Shown: positions 28,721 to 38,019 of the stretch, piece after piece | Layout of the letters: the number at the start of each line of letters is the position of its first letter | Position numbering within the stretch: the stretch's first letter is position 1 | Assembly (NCBI RefSeq): GCF_001294455.1 | Contig: NZ_LIKT01000012.1 | Span: 62,001 to 126,000, forward strand | From: Phaeobacter sp. 11ANDIMAR09 | GTDB taxonomy: Bacteria; Pseudomonadota; Alphaproteobacteria; Rhodobacterales; Rhodobacteraceae | Direction: 5' to 3' | DNA length: 64,000 nt | Made by a program: the position numbers and the translations under genes | The notes under the pieces: generated by a model | What the model saw: only the letters and a program-made list of their open reading frames with translations | Databases searched by the model: none | Told to the model about the DNA's origin: nothing

Positions 28721-29587
28721 TTAGCTGCGCACCAGGGCCTCATAGGCGGCGGCAATGTCGCGGGTCATCTCGCCGACCTCAAACTTGTAAGGGCCGATTT
28801 CGCCCACGGGCGTTACCTCGGCGGCGGTGCCGGTCAGCCAGCACTGCTCAAACCCTTCCATTTCTTCGGGCAGGATGCGGCGCTCGTGTACGGTGATGCC
28901 CTTCTCCTTGAGCATCGCAATCACAGTCTGGCGGGTAATGCCATTGAGGAAGCAATCCGCCAGCGGGGTGTGGACTTCGCCGTCCTTGACAAAGAAAATA
29001 TTGGCACCCGTCGCCTCGGCAACATAGCCACGGTAATCCATGAACAAGGCATCCGAGCAGCCCTTGGCCTCTGCCTTATGCTTGGAAATCGTGCAGATCA
29101 TGTAGAGCCCGGCGGCTTTGGCATGAACAGGGATGGTTTCCGGGCTGGGCCGTCTATACTCCGCGATATCCAGCTTGGCGCCTTCCATCTTGGCGTCGCC
29201 ATAATAGGCGCCCCAGCCCCAGACCGCCACAGCCATGCGCACCGGGTTCTTGGCTGAGGCAACGCCCATGTCTTCACCTGAGCCGCGCCAGACCAAGGCA
29301 CGCACATAGGCATCCTTGAGCCCCGAAGCCTTTAGCGTCTCTTCCTTGGCGGCCTCGATTTCATCCACCGAATAGGGCATCGGCATGTCTAGCGCCTCGG
29401 CACTGGCGATCAGACGCTCGGAATGTTCGCGGCTTTTGAAGATCTTGCCGTTATAAGCGCGCTCACCTTCAAATACCGAAGAGGCATAATGCATCGCATG
29501 GGTCAGGACATGCACCTTGGCATCGCGCCAATCCACCAGTTCTCCGTCCATCCAGATCAAGCCGTCACGATCATCATACCCAGCCAT
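28721..29587 (-). CDS. ilvE: Branched-chain amino acid aminotransferase
   Basis: Class IV PLP enzyme, final step of Val, Leu, Ile synthesis. 288 residues. HAMHYASSVFEGERAYNG at the N-terminus, the PLP lysine in CTISKHKAEAKG (about residue 155), the EATGANIFFVKDG motif and LNGITRQTVI. ATG 29587 is preceded by GGAGG. Monocistronic and divergent from petP. Confidence 0.94.
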   Translation of the reverse strand: MAGYDDRDGLIWMDGELVDWRDAKVHVLTHAMHYASSVFEGERAYNGKIFKSREHSERLIASAEALDMPMPYSVDEIEAAKEETLKASGLKDAYVRALVWRGSGEDMGVASAKNPVRMAVAVWGWGAYYGDAKMEGAKLDIAEYRRPSPETIPVHAKAAGLYMICTISKHKAEAKGCSDALFMDYRGYVAEATGANIFFVKDGEVHTPLADCFLNGITRQTVIAMLKEKGITVHERRILPEEMEGFEQCWLTGTAAEVTPVGEIGPYKFEVGEMTRDIAAAYEALVRS

Positions 29588-29695
29588 GCCGGAGCCTCCT
29601 TAAAGTAGTAAGTTTTCACAAGTTGCGCCACAAATGACCGGAACGGACATATTGTTGCGCCAAAGCTGCGATTCGATACATCTTCACCCTTGGAA

Positions 29696-29712
29696 TGTCA
29701 ATATAGCTGACA
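29696..29712. promoter_or_regulatory. Inverted repeat upstream of petP
   Basis: TGTCA-n7-TGACA (spacer ATATAGC) 45 bases before the petP start. A MarR-type dimer could bind it; this is only inference. Confidence 0.35.
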
Positions 29713-29757
29713 TAAACTGCCTGCCAGGTACTTGAGGCGAGTAAAGAGGAGGGCACC

Positions 29758-30294
29758 ATGGCACAGGGTGACTCACACGGGCGGTCAATGGGGCGATCCA
29801 GCCAGGCATTTGGTGGCGAAAGCCTGCTATTTTTGACCGATGAACAATTGCGTCAAGGGATCGAGGCAATGTTCTTTGCTTATCGCGGCTTTACCGCTGA
29901 TCCGGACCGTATTTTGGCGCAGATGTCCTATGGGCGCGCCCACCACCGTGCCATCCATTTTATCAATCGCGCGCCGGGAACCACTGTCAACAATATGCTG
30001 ACGATCCTTGGCGTTACCAAACAATCGCTGAACCGGGTGCTGCGCACACTGATCAGCGACGGCCTGGTCGAAAGCCGGGTTGGGGTGACTGACAAGCGTG
30101 AGCGGCACCTGCACCTGACCGAGGAGGGGCGACAGCTGGAAACCAAACTGTCGGATGCCCAGCGTGCCCGCATGCGCGCCGCCTACAAGGATGCCGGCCC
30201 CGAAGCAGTCCAAGGGTTCAAAAAGGTATTGGAGGCCATGATGGATGCCGATATGCGCAGGGCCTATATCAATTTGCGGGAAACCGGATCATGA
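29758..30294 (+). CDS. petP: MarR family regulator, PetP-like
   Basis: 178 residues, ATG 29758 after GAGGAGGG. Winged-helix core: HHRAIHFINRAPGTTVNNML, LGVTKQSLNRVLRTLISDGLVESR (recognition helix), then the wing VTDKRERHLHLTEEG. In Rhodobacter capsulatus petP-petR is a two-gene unit beside petABC and is needed for bc1 complex formation; here the partner petR follows with a four-base overlap, which is why I use this name. In this genome the pair stands about 12.5 kb from petABC. Confidence 0.82.
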   Translation: MAQGDSHGRSMGRSSQAFGGESLLFLTDEQLRQGIEAMFFAYRGFTADPDRILAQMSYGRAHHRAIHFINRAPGTTVNNMLTILGVTKQSLNRVLRTLISDGLVESRVGVTDKRERHLHLTEEGRQLETKLSDAQRARMRAAYKDAGPEAVQGFKKVLEAMMDADMRRAYINLRETGS

Positions 30295-30992
30295 GCACTT
30301 TTGACTCACATCTGCTGATCGTGGACGACGATGAACGCATTCGCGGACTGCTGAAAAAGTTCCTGATGCGGGCCGGGTTTCTGGTCTCTGCCGCCCGCGA
30401 TGCGGCCCATGCCCGTCGGGTGCTGGCGGGGCTCGACTTTGATCTGATCATCATGGATGTGATGATGCCAGGCGAAGATGGTATATCACTGACCAAATCC
30501 CTGCGCGAAACCATGGCGACCCCAATCCTGCTGCTCACCGCCAAGGGCGAGACAGAGGATCGTATTACCGGCTTTGAAGCCGGCGCAGACGACTACCTGC
30601 CCAAACCCTTTGAACCCAAGGAACTGCTGTTACGGGTCAATGCCATCCTGCGGCGGGTGCCGGACACTTCGGCACAGGACAGTGCTCCCAAGGTGCTGCA
30701 CTTAGGTGAAATTCGCTACGATATTGAACGCGGCGAGATGTGGCAGGGCAATGATCTGGTGCGACTGACCGGCACCGAAAGCCAGCTGATGAAGATCTTT
30801 TCGGCCTGCCCCGGCGAACCCGTGAGCCGGGCCAAACTGGTCGAGGATCTGGGCCGAGATCGCGGCCAGGCCCAGGAGCGCGCAGTAGATGTTCAGATCA
30901 CCCGGCTGCGTCGCAAGATCGAGCCAAACCCCAAGCAACCCCAGTATCTGCAGACCGTCCGCGGTGCGGGCTATATGCTGGCCCCTGACTGA
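30291..30992 (+). CDS. petR: OmpR-type response regulator, PetR-like
   Basis: 233 residues. Receiver domain with acidic pocket VDDDERIRG, phospho-accepting D56 in LIIMDVMMPGEDG, T of LLTAKG and K of DYLPKPFEP; C-terminal winged helix ending VRGAGYMLAPD. No histidine kinase is adjacent, as for R. capsulatus PetR. Coupled to petP by ATGA. Probable target is petABC and perhaps other electron-transport genes; this is inferred from the named homologue. Confidence 0.85.
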   Translation: MSTFDSHLLIVDDDERIRGLLKKFLMRAGFLVSAARDAAHARRVLAGLDFDLIIMDVMMPGEDGISLTKSLRETMATPILLLTAKGETEDRITGFEAGADDYLPKPFEPKELLLRVNAILRRVPDTSAQDSAPKVLHLGEIRYDIERGEMWQGNDLVRLTGTESQLMKIFSACPGEPVSRAKLVEDLGRDRGQAQERAVDVQITRLRRKIEPNPKQPQYLQTVRGAGYMLAPD

Positions 30993-31079
30993 CCACCTGC
31001 CTTGTTTCCAATGCGACGGCCTCCGCCCTCACTCAAGACCAAAGATATGTTGGAGGATTTTGACGTGAAATCTGCTAGG

Positions 31080-31100
31080 CTGTCAGTGAGCTCCTGACAG
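31080..31100. promoter_or_regulatory. 21-base palindrome ahead of the 31129 gene
   Basis: CTGTCAG-n7-CTGACAG, perfect 7 bp arms, 28 bases before the start codon. Could be an operator or a leader hairpin. The half-site TGTCA recurs in the petP upstream repeat. Confidence 0.4.
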
Positions 31101-31128
31101 AGAGGGAGACGCAGCATGGGAGAGATAC

Positions 31129-31614
31129 ATGAAACTGTTCAAACTGACCGTCATCGCCTGCCTACTGCCACTTTCGCTCCCGGCGCAAGAACTGGAATAT
31201 TGGGGGGAAGCCGGCGGCTGGGATGTGATGATCGATTCCTCCTTGGGGGACGGCTGCCTTATCCAGGCGGCCTATGCTGATGGCTCTGTGGTCCGGATCG
31301 GTTTTGATCGCAACCAGGGCAACGGCTATGTGACCGCCTTTAATCAGGCCTGGGAAGGCATCGAGGAAGGCGTCACCTATCCCATCGCCTTTGATCTGGA
31401 CAGCCAAGAGTATCAAGGGGAGGCAACTGGCATCTATCTGAATGATGTTCCAGGCGCCGATATCGCCTTTTCCAACCCCGACTTTCTGTTCGATCTGGCG
31501 CAGAAATACACCATGACCCTGTACAATGAATACGGTGAGGTCATGGCGATCGACCTAGAGGGATCCTACGCCGGGCTAGAGGCTGCCATCGCCTGCCAGG
31601 AAGAAATGGGCTGA
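31129..31614 (+). CDS. Exported protein of unknown function
   Basis: 161 residues. MKLFKLTVIACLLPLSLPAQE is a clear signal peptide; the mature protein is acidic, starts LEYWGEAGGWDVMIDSSLGDGC and contains two cysteines (GDGCLIQAAY and AACIAC-type end IACQEEMG), which may pair. Rhodobacteraceae have many short periplasmic proteins of this kind with a WDV start; no function is known to me. GGGAG lies upstream of ATG 31129. Confidence 0.75.
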   Translation: MKLFKLTVIACLLPLSLPAQELEYWGEAGGWDVMIDSSLGDGCLIQAAYADGSVVRIGFDRNQGNGYVTAFNQAWEGIEEGVTYPIAFDLDSQEYQGEATGIYLNDVPGADIAFSNPDFLFDLAQKYTMTLYNEYGEVMAIDLEGSYAGLEAAIACQEEMG

Positions 31615-31637
31615 TCAGACAACCTGCAATTTACAGG

Positions 31638-31661
31638 GGTGCAATTATTCAGCGTTGCACC
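31638..31661 (+). terminator. Possible hairpin terminator
   Basis: GGTGCAA/TTGCACC stem with ten-base loop 24 bases after the previous stop, followed only by TTGTGG. Weak because the T tract is poor. Confidence 0.35.
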
Positions 31662-31741
31662 TTGTGGCCTCTGCCGATTGGACCTTAGGTATAGCAAGTT
31701 GAAGATGATCTTTTTCTTGTCACAGTCCTGGAACACGCCAA

Positions 31742-32668
31742 ATGACCACCGCTCTGATCACCCATGCTGATTGCCTGCGCCACGAGACCCCCGCAGGCCA
31801 CCCAGAGCAGGTGGCCCGCCTGGAACATATCCTGCATGCGCTGGAGCCAATGAATTTAAAGCGGGTATCGGCACCGATGGTGGCCGAGGATGACATCCAG
31901 CGCATTCATCCCGTGGATCACCTGCGCGCCCTGCGCTCGGCCCATCCCAGCGAAGGATGGGTTCAGATCGACGGTGATACCTTTATGGCCCCCGGAACGC
32001 TTGATGCGGCCCTTCGCGGGGCAGGTGCAGCTGTACGGGCGGTGGATTTGGTACTGGGGGGCGAGGTGAAAAATGCTTTTGCCGCTATTCGCCCGCCCGG
32101 CCATCATGCCGAATCCGAGACGGCAATGGGCTTTTGCTTCTTTGGCAATGCAGCCCTGGCCGCCAAACACGCGCTGGACCATCACGGGTTGAAGCGCGTC
32201 GCGGTGGTGGATTTTGACGTGCATCACGGCAATGGCACCCAGGATCTGTTGTGGGACGAGCCCCGCGCCCTGTTTATCTCCAGCCAGCAGATGCCGCTCT
32301 GGCCAGGTTCCGGCCGCCCGGATGAGGACGGTGTGCATGGTCAGATCCTCAACATGCCCCTGCCCCCCGAATCGGGCGGTGCCGAGATGCGCGCAGCCTA
32401 TGAGGGCCAGGCCTTTCCTCGACTGCGGGCTTTCAAGCCGGAGCTGATCATCATCTCCGCCGGCTTTGACGCACACCGTGATGACCCGCTGGCCAGTCTG
32501 AATTGGAGCACCGAGGATTTTGCCTGGCTCACGGCTGAGCTGTGCGCTCTGGCAGTGCAGCTGTGCCAGGGTCGTATCGTCTCGACTTTGGAAGGCGGAT
32601 ATGATCTGAACGCGCTAGCGCAGGCCACCCGCGCGCATGTGGAAGAATTGATAAAGGCAGCGACATGA
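31742..32668 (+). CDS. Histone deacetylase family (acetylpolyamine/acetoin-type) hydrolase
   Basis: 308 residues. Zinc-dependent deacetylase fold: HPEQVARLEHI near the start, RPPGHHAE with the catalytic histidine pair (about residue 120), VDFDVHHGNGTQ holding the zinc Asp/His, SAGFDAHRDDP with the second zinc Asp, LEGGYDL near the end. Bacterial members act on acetylpolyamines or other acetylated small molecules; the substrate is not determined here. Its stop overlaps xseB, so it heads the xseB-ispA-dxs operon. Confidence 0.9.
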   Translation: MTTALITHADCLRHETPAGHPEQVARLEHILHALEPMNLKRVSAPMVAEDDIQRIHPVDHLRALRSAHPSEGWVQIDGDTFMAPGTLDAALRGAGAAVRAVDLVLGGEVKNAFAAIRPPGHHAESETAMGFCFFGNAALAAKHALDHHGLKRVAVVDFDVHHGNGTQDLLWDEPRALFISSQQMPLWPGSGRPDEDGVHGQILNMPLPPESGGAEMRAAYEGQAFPRLRAFKPELIIISAGFDAHRDDPLASLNWSTEDFAWLTAELCALAVQLCQGRIVSTLEGGYDLNALAQATRAHVEELIKAAT

Positions 32669-32910
32669 CCACCGAAACACCCGTGAACGAGATGAGCTTT
32701 GAACAGGCCATGCGCGAACTGGAAACCGTTGTTGGCCAGCTGGAACGCGGCGATGTGGCGCTGGATGCCTCGATCGCGCTCTACGAACGTGGCGCGCAGT
32801 TGAAACAGCGCTGCGAGGATGAATTGAAGCGTGCCGAAGAAAAGGTCGCCTCTCTGACGCTCGATGCCAGCGGCACACCGATTGCAACCCAGGCTCTGGA
32901 TGCGGGCTAA
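32665..32910 (+). CDS. xseB: Exodeoxyribonuclease VII small subunit
   Basis: 81 residues, the usual length. MSFEQAMRELETVVGQLERGDVALD and SIALYERGAQLKQRCEDELKRAEEKV are the conserved helical segments that bundle around XseA. Four-base overlap with the deacetylase gene; four bases to ispA. The xseB-ispA-dxs order is common across proteobacteria. Confidence 0.94.
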   Translation: MTTETPVNEMSFEQAMRELETVVGQLERGDVALDASIALYERGAQLKQRCEDELKRAEEKVASLTLDASGTPIATQALDAG

Positions 32911-32914
32911 CAGC

Positions 32915-33778
32915 ATGGCTGTCCCGTTCACCGAGGCGCTGAAACAGGCGCAGCACGATATCTCTGCCCGCTTGAATGCCATCATCCCTGTGGGCGCCAC
33001 CCTTGGCAAACCGATGCTGCACGCCGTTCTTGGCGGCAAAATGCTGCGCGGGTTTCTGGTGCTGGAAAGCGCCCGCCTGCACGGCGTTGATGCCGAGGCC
33101 GCTCTGGATGCCGCGGTGGCTATTGAGTGCATCCACGCCTATTCCCTGGTGCATGACGATCTGCCCTGCATGGATGACGATGACCTGCGCCGCGGCTTGC
33201 CGACCGTTCATAAGAAATGGGATGAAGCCACTGCTGTTTTGACGGGCGATGCGCTGCAAACCCTGGCTTTTGATCTTATGGCCGACACCAAATTTGGCCC
33301 CAATGCGCTTGAGCTCATCCGGCTTTTGGCCCGTGCGGCTGGACACTCTGGCATGGTGCAGGGGCAGATGCTCGATATCGATGCCGAAACCGCCAGCACC
33401 CCGCTGACATTGGAGCAGATCACCCGCCTTCAGAACCGCAAAACCGGTTGCCTGATCAACTGGTCCGCGACCGTTGGGCCGGTGATTGCCGGCGAAGATT
33501 CCCGCGCCCTGTGGCAATATGCAACCGCCCTTGGCCTTGCTTTTCAGATCGCCGACGACATCTTGGATATTGAAGGAGACGCGGAAAAGGTCGGCAAGGC
33601 CCTGCGCAAAGATGCCGATGCCGGCAAGGCGACCTTTGTCTCGCTCCTGGGGTTGGAGCCCGCCAAACAGCGCGCGCGGGATCTGATCGACGAGGCCTGC
33701 ACCGCCCTCGCCCCCTACGGGGATGCGGGAGAAACCTTGAAGCAGGCCGCCCGCTTCGTTATTGCGCGAGACAGCTGA
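32915..33778 (+). CDS. ispA: Farnesyl diphosphate synthase
   Basis: Condenses IPP with DMAPP and GPP to farnesyl diphosphate. 287 residues from ATG 32915; an ATG at 32900 lies inside xseB and is less likely. First aspartate-rich motif [14 protein letters not shown] (about residues 84-97), second DDILD in [13 protein letters not shown], and the [12 protein letters not shown] region. Class I trans-prenyltransferase. Cotranscribed with dxs. Confidence 0.93.
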   Translation: MAVPFTEALKQAQHDISARLNAIIPVGATLGKPMLHAVLGGKMLRGFLVLESARLHGVDAEAALDAAVAIECIHAYSLVHDDLPCMDDDDLRRGLPTVHKKWDEATAVLTGDALQTLAFDLMADTKFGPNALELIRLLARAAGHSGMVQGQMLDIDAETASTPLTLEQITRLQNRKTGCLINWSATVGPVIAGEDSRALWQYATALGLAFQIADDILDIEGDAEKVGKALRKDADAGKATFVSLLGLEPAKQRARDLIDEACTALAPYGDAGETLKQAARFVIARDS

Positions 33779-33819
33779 CACCGGGGCCAATTTTGCCCCG
33801 CCCGCCACAAGGAAACACC

Positions 33820-35748
33820 ATGTCTGACCGGCCCTCTACCCCGCTTTTGGACCAGATCGCACGCCCTGCGGATATGAAGGGGCTGAGTGACAGCCAATTG
33901 GTGCAGCTGGCTCATGAATTGCGGCAAGAGACCATCTCGGCGGTGTCCACCACCGGTGGCCATCTGGGCGCCGGTCTGGGCGTGGTGGAACTGACCGTGG
34001 CCCTGCATGCGATTTTTGACACCCCTCGGGATAAGCTGATCTGGGATGTCTCGCATCAAAGCTACCCCCACAAGATCCTGACTGAACGGCGCGACCGTAT
34101 CCGCACCCTGCGCACCAAGGGCGGGTTGTCGGGTTTCACCAAACGCTCTGAATCTCCCTATGATCCCTTTGGCGCTGCTCATAGCTCCACCTCGATCTCG
34201 GCGGCCCTGGGTTTTTCGGTTGCCCGCGATCTGGGCGGCGTGGTGCCCGAAGGCCTGGGCGAGGCAATCGCGGTGATTGGCGATGGCTCGATGTCGGCCG
34301 GCATGGCCTTTGAGGCGATGAACAACGCCGGCCATCTGAACAAGCGTATGATCGTGATCCTCAACGACAATGAGATGAGCATCGCGCCCCCTGTCGGTGC
34401 GCTATCGTCCTATCTGTCGCGGCTCTATGCCGAGGAACCCTTTCAGGAGCTGAAAGCCGTGGCCAAGGGCGCCGCCTCGCTCTTGCCGGAACCCTTCCGC
34501 GAGGGCGCCAAACGCGCCAAGGACATGCTCAAGGGCATGGCTGTGGGCGGCACAATGTTTGAATCTTTTGGCTTCTCATATCTCGGCCCCATTGATGGCC
34601 ACGATATGGATCAGCTCTTGCCCGTGCTGCGCACCGTCAAAGCCCGCGCCACCGGCCCGGTGTTGATCCATGTGCTGACCAAAAAGGGCAAGGGCTACGC
34701 CCCGGCGGAGGCCGCCCGCGACAAAGGCCATGCCACCGCCAAATTTGATGTGGTGACGGGCAAACAGCATAAGACGCCCTCCAACGCGCCCTCCTACACG
34801 GGTGTGTTTGGGGATGAACTGGTGAAACTGGCCGCCAAGGACGATAAGATCTGCGCCGTCACCGCCGCCATGCCCGATGGCACCGGCCTCAGCCTGATGG
34901 CGGAACGCTACCCCTCACGCTGCTTTGACGTGGGCATCGCCGAACAGCATGGCGTCACCTTTGCCGCCGCGCTGGCGGCCGGCGGGATGAAGCCGTTTTG
35001 CGCAATGTATTCGACCTTCCTGCAGCGCGGCTATGACCAGGTGGTGCATGACGTCGCCATCCAGCGCCTGCCCGTGCGCTTTGCCATCGACCGCGCCGGC
35101 CTGGTCGGTGCCGATGGCGCCACCCATGCGGGGAGCTTTGACATTGGCTTTATGGCCAACCTGCCCGGCATGGTGGTCATGGCCGCCGCCGACGAGGCTG
35201 AGCTGGTGCATATGGTCCATACCGCCGCCGCCTATGACGCGGGCCCTATCGCCTTCCGCTACCCCCGTGGCGAGGGGGAAGGCGTTGAAATGCCGGAAGA
35301 ACCGCAGCTTCTGGAAATCGGCAAGGGCCGCATGATCCAGGAGGGCAGCCGCGTGGCGCTCCTTTCCTTCGGCACCCGTCTGGGAGAGGTCAAGAAGGCC
35401 GCCGAAGCGCTGACGGCCAAGGGTATCACCCCCACCATTGCCGACGCCCGTTTTGCCAAACCTCTGGACCGCGAGATGATCCTGGATCTGGTGGCAGGTC
35501 ACGAGGCGCTGATCACGATTGAAGAGGGCGCCGTGGGGGGCTTTGGCTCCCATGTGGCGCAGCTACTGTCGGATGAGGGCGTCTTTGACGCAGGCTTCAA
35601 GTTCCGCTCCATGGTTCTGCCCGATACATTCATTGATCAAGCCAGCCCCAAGGATATGTACGAGACCGCCGCCATGAACGCCCCCCAGATTGAAGCCAAG
35701 GTGCTGGAGGTACTGGGTGTAGCGCAGATCGGTGAAAAGCGAGCTTAA
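33820..35748 (+). CDS. dxs: 1-deoxy-D-xylulose-5-phosphate synthase
   Basis: First enzyme of the MEP isoprenoid pathway; ThDP-dependent. 642 residues from ATG 33820 (AAGGAAAC upstream). [34 protein letters not shown], the ThDP motif [18 protein letters not shown] with [11 protein letters not shown] (about residues 150-185), [18 protein letters not shown] and [15 protein letters not shown]. End of the operon. Confidence 0.96.
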   Translation: MSDRPSTPLLDQIARPADMKGLSDSQLVQLAHELRQETISAVSTTGGHLGAGLGVVELTVALHAIFDTPRDKLIWDVSHQSYPHKILTERRDRIRTLRTKGGLSGFTKRSESPYDPFGAAHSSTSISAALGFSVARDLGGVVPEGLGEAIAVIGDGSMSAGMAFEAMNNAGHLNKRMIVILNDNEMSIAPPVGALSSYLSRLYAEEPFQELKAVAKGAASLLPEPFREGAKRAKDMLKGMAVGGTMFESFGFSYLGPIDGHDMDQLLPVLRTVKARATGPVLIHVLTKKGKGYAPAEAARDKGHATAKFDVVTGKQHKTPSNAPSYTGVFGDELVKLAAKDDKICAVTAAMPDGTGLSLMAERYPSRCFDVGIAEQHGVTFAAALAAGGMKPFCAMYSTFLQRGYDQVVHDVAIQRLPVRFAIDRAGLVGADGATHAGSFDIGFMANLPGMVVMAAADEAELVHMVHTAAAYDAGPIAFRYPRGEGEGVEMPEEPQLLEIGKGRMIQEGSRVALLSFGTRLGEVKKAAEALTAKGITPTIADARFAKPLDREMILDLVAGHEALITIEEGAVGGFGSHVAQLLSDEGVFDAGFKFRSMVLPDTFIDQASPKDMYETAAMNAPQIEAKVLEVLGVAQIGEKRA

Positions 35749-35845
35749 TCTGCACAAACAATAGGTCTGAGACTGCCTGGGGAAGCGCAAATGCGCTGGC
35801 CGGGGCGCTAGCAGGGCCTCAAACGTCCCGGCGAAGTAATCAACC

Positions 35846-36166
35846 CTAGTTGTAGCCAGTGACCTGACAGAAAAATCGATAAACACTGGCTGACTGGCGA
35901 TCGTTCAACGCACCCACAAGTTTGGCAATCTGATCATCCCCCAGAAGATAGACAGGCAGTTCTTCTGGCTGCATCACGGCCAAGTTCATTAACATCGCCC
36001 GCTTGGCAAACACTGCAAAACCAAACAATACATCAATCTTTCGTTCAACTGACTGCCGCTCCCACAATTGATCGACGTCTCCTGGAAACTGCGTGTTGAT
36101 CCTTGAATAAAGCCGCCCAAGTGTTGGGAAGTTCAACAACACAAAAATCAGATGTAAAATGCCCAT
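35846..36166 (-). CDS. Short hypothetical protein
   Basis: 106 residues, ATG 36166, four bases after the stop of the upstream epimerase gene on the same strand. N-terminal MGILHLIFVLLNFPTLGRLYSR is hydrophobic enough for a signal or single membrane helix; the rest is mixed. Base composition is less GC-rich than the neighbours. No family recognised. It may be a real coupled gene or a chance frame. Confidence 0.45.
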   Translation of the reverse strand: MGILHLIFVLLNFPTLGRLYSRINTQFPGDVDQLWERQSVERKIDVLFGFAVFAKRAMLMNLAVMQPEELPVYLLGDDQIAKLVGALNDRQSASVYRFFCQVTGYN

Positions 36167-36169
36167 ATT

Positions 36170-37042
36170 CTACACCCCAGTCGGCTCTGCTGGCGGCACA
36201 AAACTATCCATATCTTCAGCGTCCAGAACTGCCCGCAGCCCCTCGCGATAACTGGGATAGAGCAACTCCATCCTTAGCTCGGTCTTGATGCGGTTGTTGC
36301 GCACCCGTTTATTCTCGCCATAAAAACTGCGCGCCATTGGGGTCATGCCCGCCTCGTCAAAGGGTACTTCGGCGGGCACGGGCAGGCCCAGCAGCTCGGC
36401 CGCATGGCCCAGCACATCCTGGGGCGGCGCCGGGTCATCATCGCAGAGGTTATAGATGCCGCCTGGGTTGGGCTGATCCATCGAGGCCAACAGCGCCTGG
36501 GCGATATCCTCCACATGGATCCGTGAAAACACCTGCTCCGGTTTGACAATGCGCCGTGCTTTGCCCGCCATCAGCTTGGCAAAGGGGCCGCGGCCCGGGC
36601 CGTATATCCCCGCCAACCGAAAAATATGCAGGGGCAGATCAGGGATCTCTTGCCATTGACGCTCTGCCAGGGCACGCCAGTTTCCCCGTTCACTGGTCGG
36701 GGCGATCGGGGTTGCCTCATCCACCCAATCGCCGCCACGATCACCATAGACAGCCGTGGTCGACAGATAGCCGAGCCACTCTAGATTCGGAGCAATGGCG
36801 GCGATTTCGCGGCTCAATGCGGCCAGGACCGGGTCGCCCATTGCATTGGGCCCGATCGAGTTCAACACATGGGTGACGCCCGGCCAGGTGATCTGCGCCC
36901 CAGGCCAGGTGATCATTTCCACCCCAGGTGCATCCACCGGCTCACGCGCCGTGCCGATAACCCGCCAGCCGCGCGCCAAAAGCTGCGGCGCCAAATGGCG
37001 CGCGGTATACCCATATCCAAGACAAAGAAGCGTTTTCTGCAT
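36170..37042 (-). CDS. NAD-dependent epimerase/dehydratase-like protein (YeeZ type)
   Basis: 290 residues from ATG 37042. Rossmann start LLCLGYGYTARHLAPQLLARGW (glycine-rich loop GYGYTA), then SIGPN, STTAVYGDRGGDWVDE, and IFRLAGIYGPGRGP, where the usual catalytic Tyr of YxxxK is absent from its normal place. This matches the YeeZ group of atypical extended short-chain dehydrogenases of unknown substrate. Weak ribosome site. Probably cotranscribed with the short downstream gene. Confidence 0.8.
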   Translation of the reverse strand: MQKTLLCLGYGYTARHLAPQLLARGWRVIGTAREPVDAPGVEMITWPGAQITWPGVTHVLNSIGPNAMGDPVLAALSREIAAIAPNLEWLGYLSTTAVYGDRGGDWVDEATPIAPTSERGNWRALAERQWQEIPDLPLHIFRLAGIYGPGRGPFAKLMAGKARRIVKPEQVFSRIHVEDIAQALLASMDQPNPGGIYNLCDDDPAPPQDVLGHAAELLGLPVPAEVPFDEAGMTPMARSFYGENKRVRNNRIKTELRMELLYPSYREGLRAVLDAEDMDSFVPPAEPTGV

Positions 37043-37131
37043 GGGATCTATTTGGGCACAAGGGCGCATAGGTGCAAGACCTGATCGGTCCCCTCAAAGG
37101 CTATTCAAGGTCCGCCAAAGAAGCGGTGCGC

Positions 37132-37210
37132 AGCGCGCGCAAGCGCGCTGCCGGGCCCAACCCTAAAGCGGCAGTCTTTGACTGCTGCGGCAGGGGCGGG
37201 AGGCCCGCCC
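37132..37210. other. Three tandem hairpins between 36.2-37.0 and 37.2-kb genes
   Basis: AGCGCGC/GCGCGCT (37132-37149), GCAGTC/GACTGC (37171-37185) and GGGCGGG/CCCGCCC (37194-37210), all perfect. No T tract. They lie just past the stop of the caiD operon and may end or stabilise its message. Confidence 0.5.
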
Positions 37211-37218
37211 TGGCCTGT

Positions 37219-38019
37219 TTAGCGCCCTTTCCAGACGGGATCGCGTTTCTCGGCAAAGGCACGCGCCCCCTCCATCTGGTCTTCGCTGGAATAGAGCACA
37301 TCCACAGACCGCAGCTGGCGCTGGGTGATATGGTTCATCGCATCCTGGAATTTGCTGTCCTCGGCGTCCCGCACCACCTCTTTGATCGCGGCATAGACCA
37401 GCGGCGGACCTGAGGCGAGCAAGCGCGCGAGCTCCCAGGCGCGATTCATCAGCTGATCGGCGGGCAGGATTTCATTCACCAGCCCCCAGCGATTGGCCTC
37501 CTCAGCGTCGAACCAACGCCCGGTCAGCAACAGCTCCATGGCAATGTGATAGGGAATGCGCTTGGGCAGCTTGATCGAGGCCGCATCAGCCACGGTGCCA
37601 GAACGGATTTCTGGCAGCGCAAATGTCGCATGATCTGCCGCCAGGATCATATCGGCCGAAATCGCCAGCTCCAGCCCACCACCGCAGGCAATGCCATTCA
37701 CAGCAGCAATCACCGGTTTGTTCATGTCGCGCATTTCTTGCAGGCCGCCAAAGCCGCCCACACCGTAGTCGCCATCAACCTCATCGCCATCAGCTGCGGC
37801 TTTGAGATCCCAGCCCGGGCAAAAGAACTTGTCGCCACCGCCCGTCAGGATCGCCACCCGCAATTCCGCATCGTCGCGAAAATCACGAAACACCTCGCCC
37901 ATAATCCGGCTGGTGGCCAGGTCGATGGCATTGGCCTTGGGCCGGTCCAGCGTGACCTCCAGAATGGCGCCCTCGCGCCGGGTTTTTACGGGCCCATGAT
38001 CTGTCACAGCATCGCTCAT
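37219..38019 (-). CDS. caiD: Carnitinyl-CoA dehydratase (enoyl-CoA hydratase family)
   Basis: Hydrates crotonobetainyl-CoA to carnitinyl-CoA, reversibly. 266 residues from ATG 38019 (AAAGGA upstream). Strong resemblance to E. coli CaiD: LDRPKANAID, RVAILTGGGDKFFCPGWDLKAAADG, AAVNGIACGGGLELAISADM (oxyanion hole and glutamate), and the C-terminus FAEKRDPVWKGR, which is identical in CaiD. The middle loop after LPEIRSG differs from E. coli. Overlaps the ligase gene upstream by four bases. Confidence 0.88.
   Translation of the reverse strand: MSDAVTDHGPVKTRREGAILEVTLDRPKANAIDLATSRIMGEVFRDFRDDAELRVAILTGGGDKFFCPGWDLKAAADGDEVDGDYGVGGFGGLQEMRDMNKPVIAAVNGIACGGGLELAISADMILAADHATFALPEIRSGTVADAASIKLPKRIPYHIAMELLLTGRWFDAEEANRWGLVNEILPADQLMNRAWELARLLASGPPLVYAAIKEVVRDAEDSKFQDAMNHITQRQLRSVDVLYSSEDQMEGARAFAEKRDPVWKGR

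Noticed and set aside
28621-28725. Frame from the ATG of repeat copy D
   Set aside because: Runs through a strong terminator and has no coding signal.
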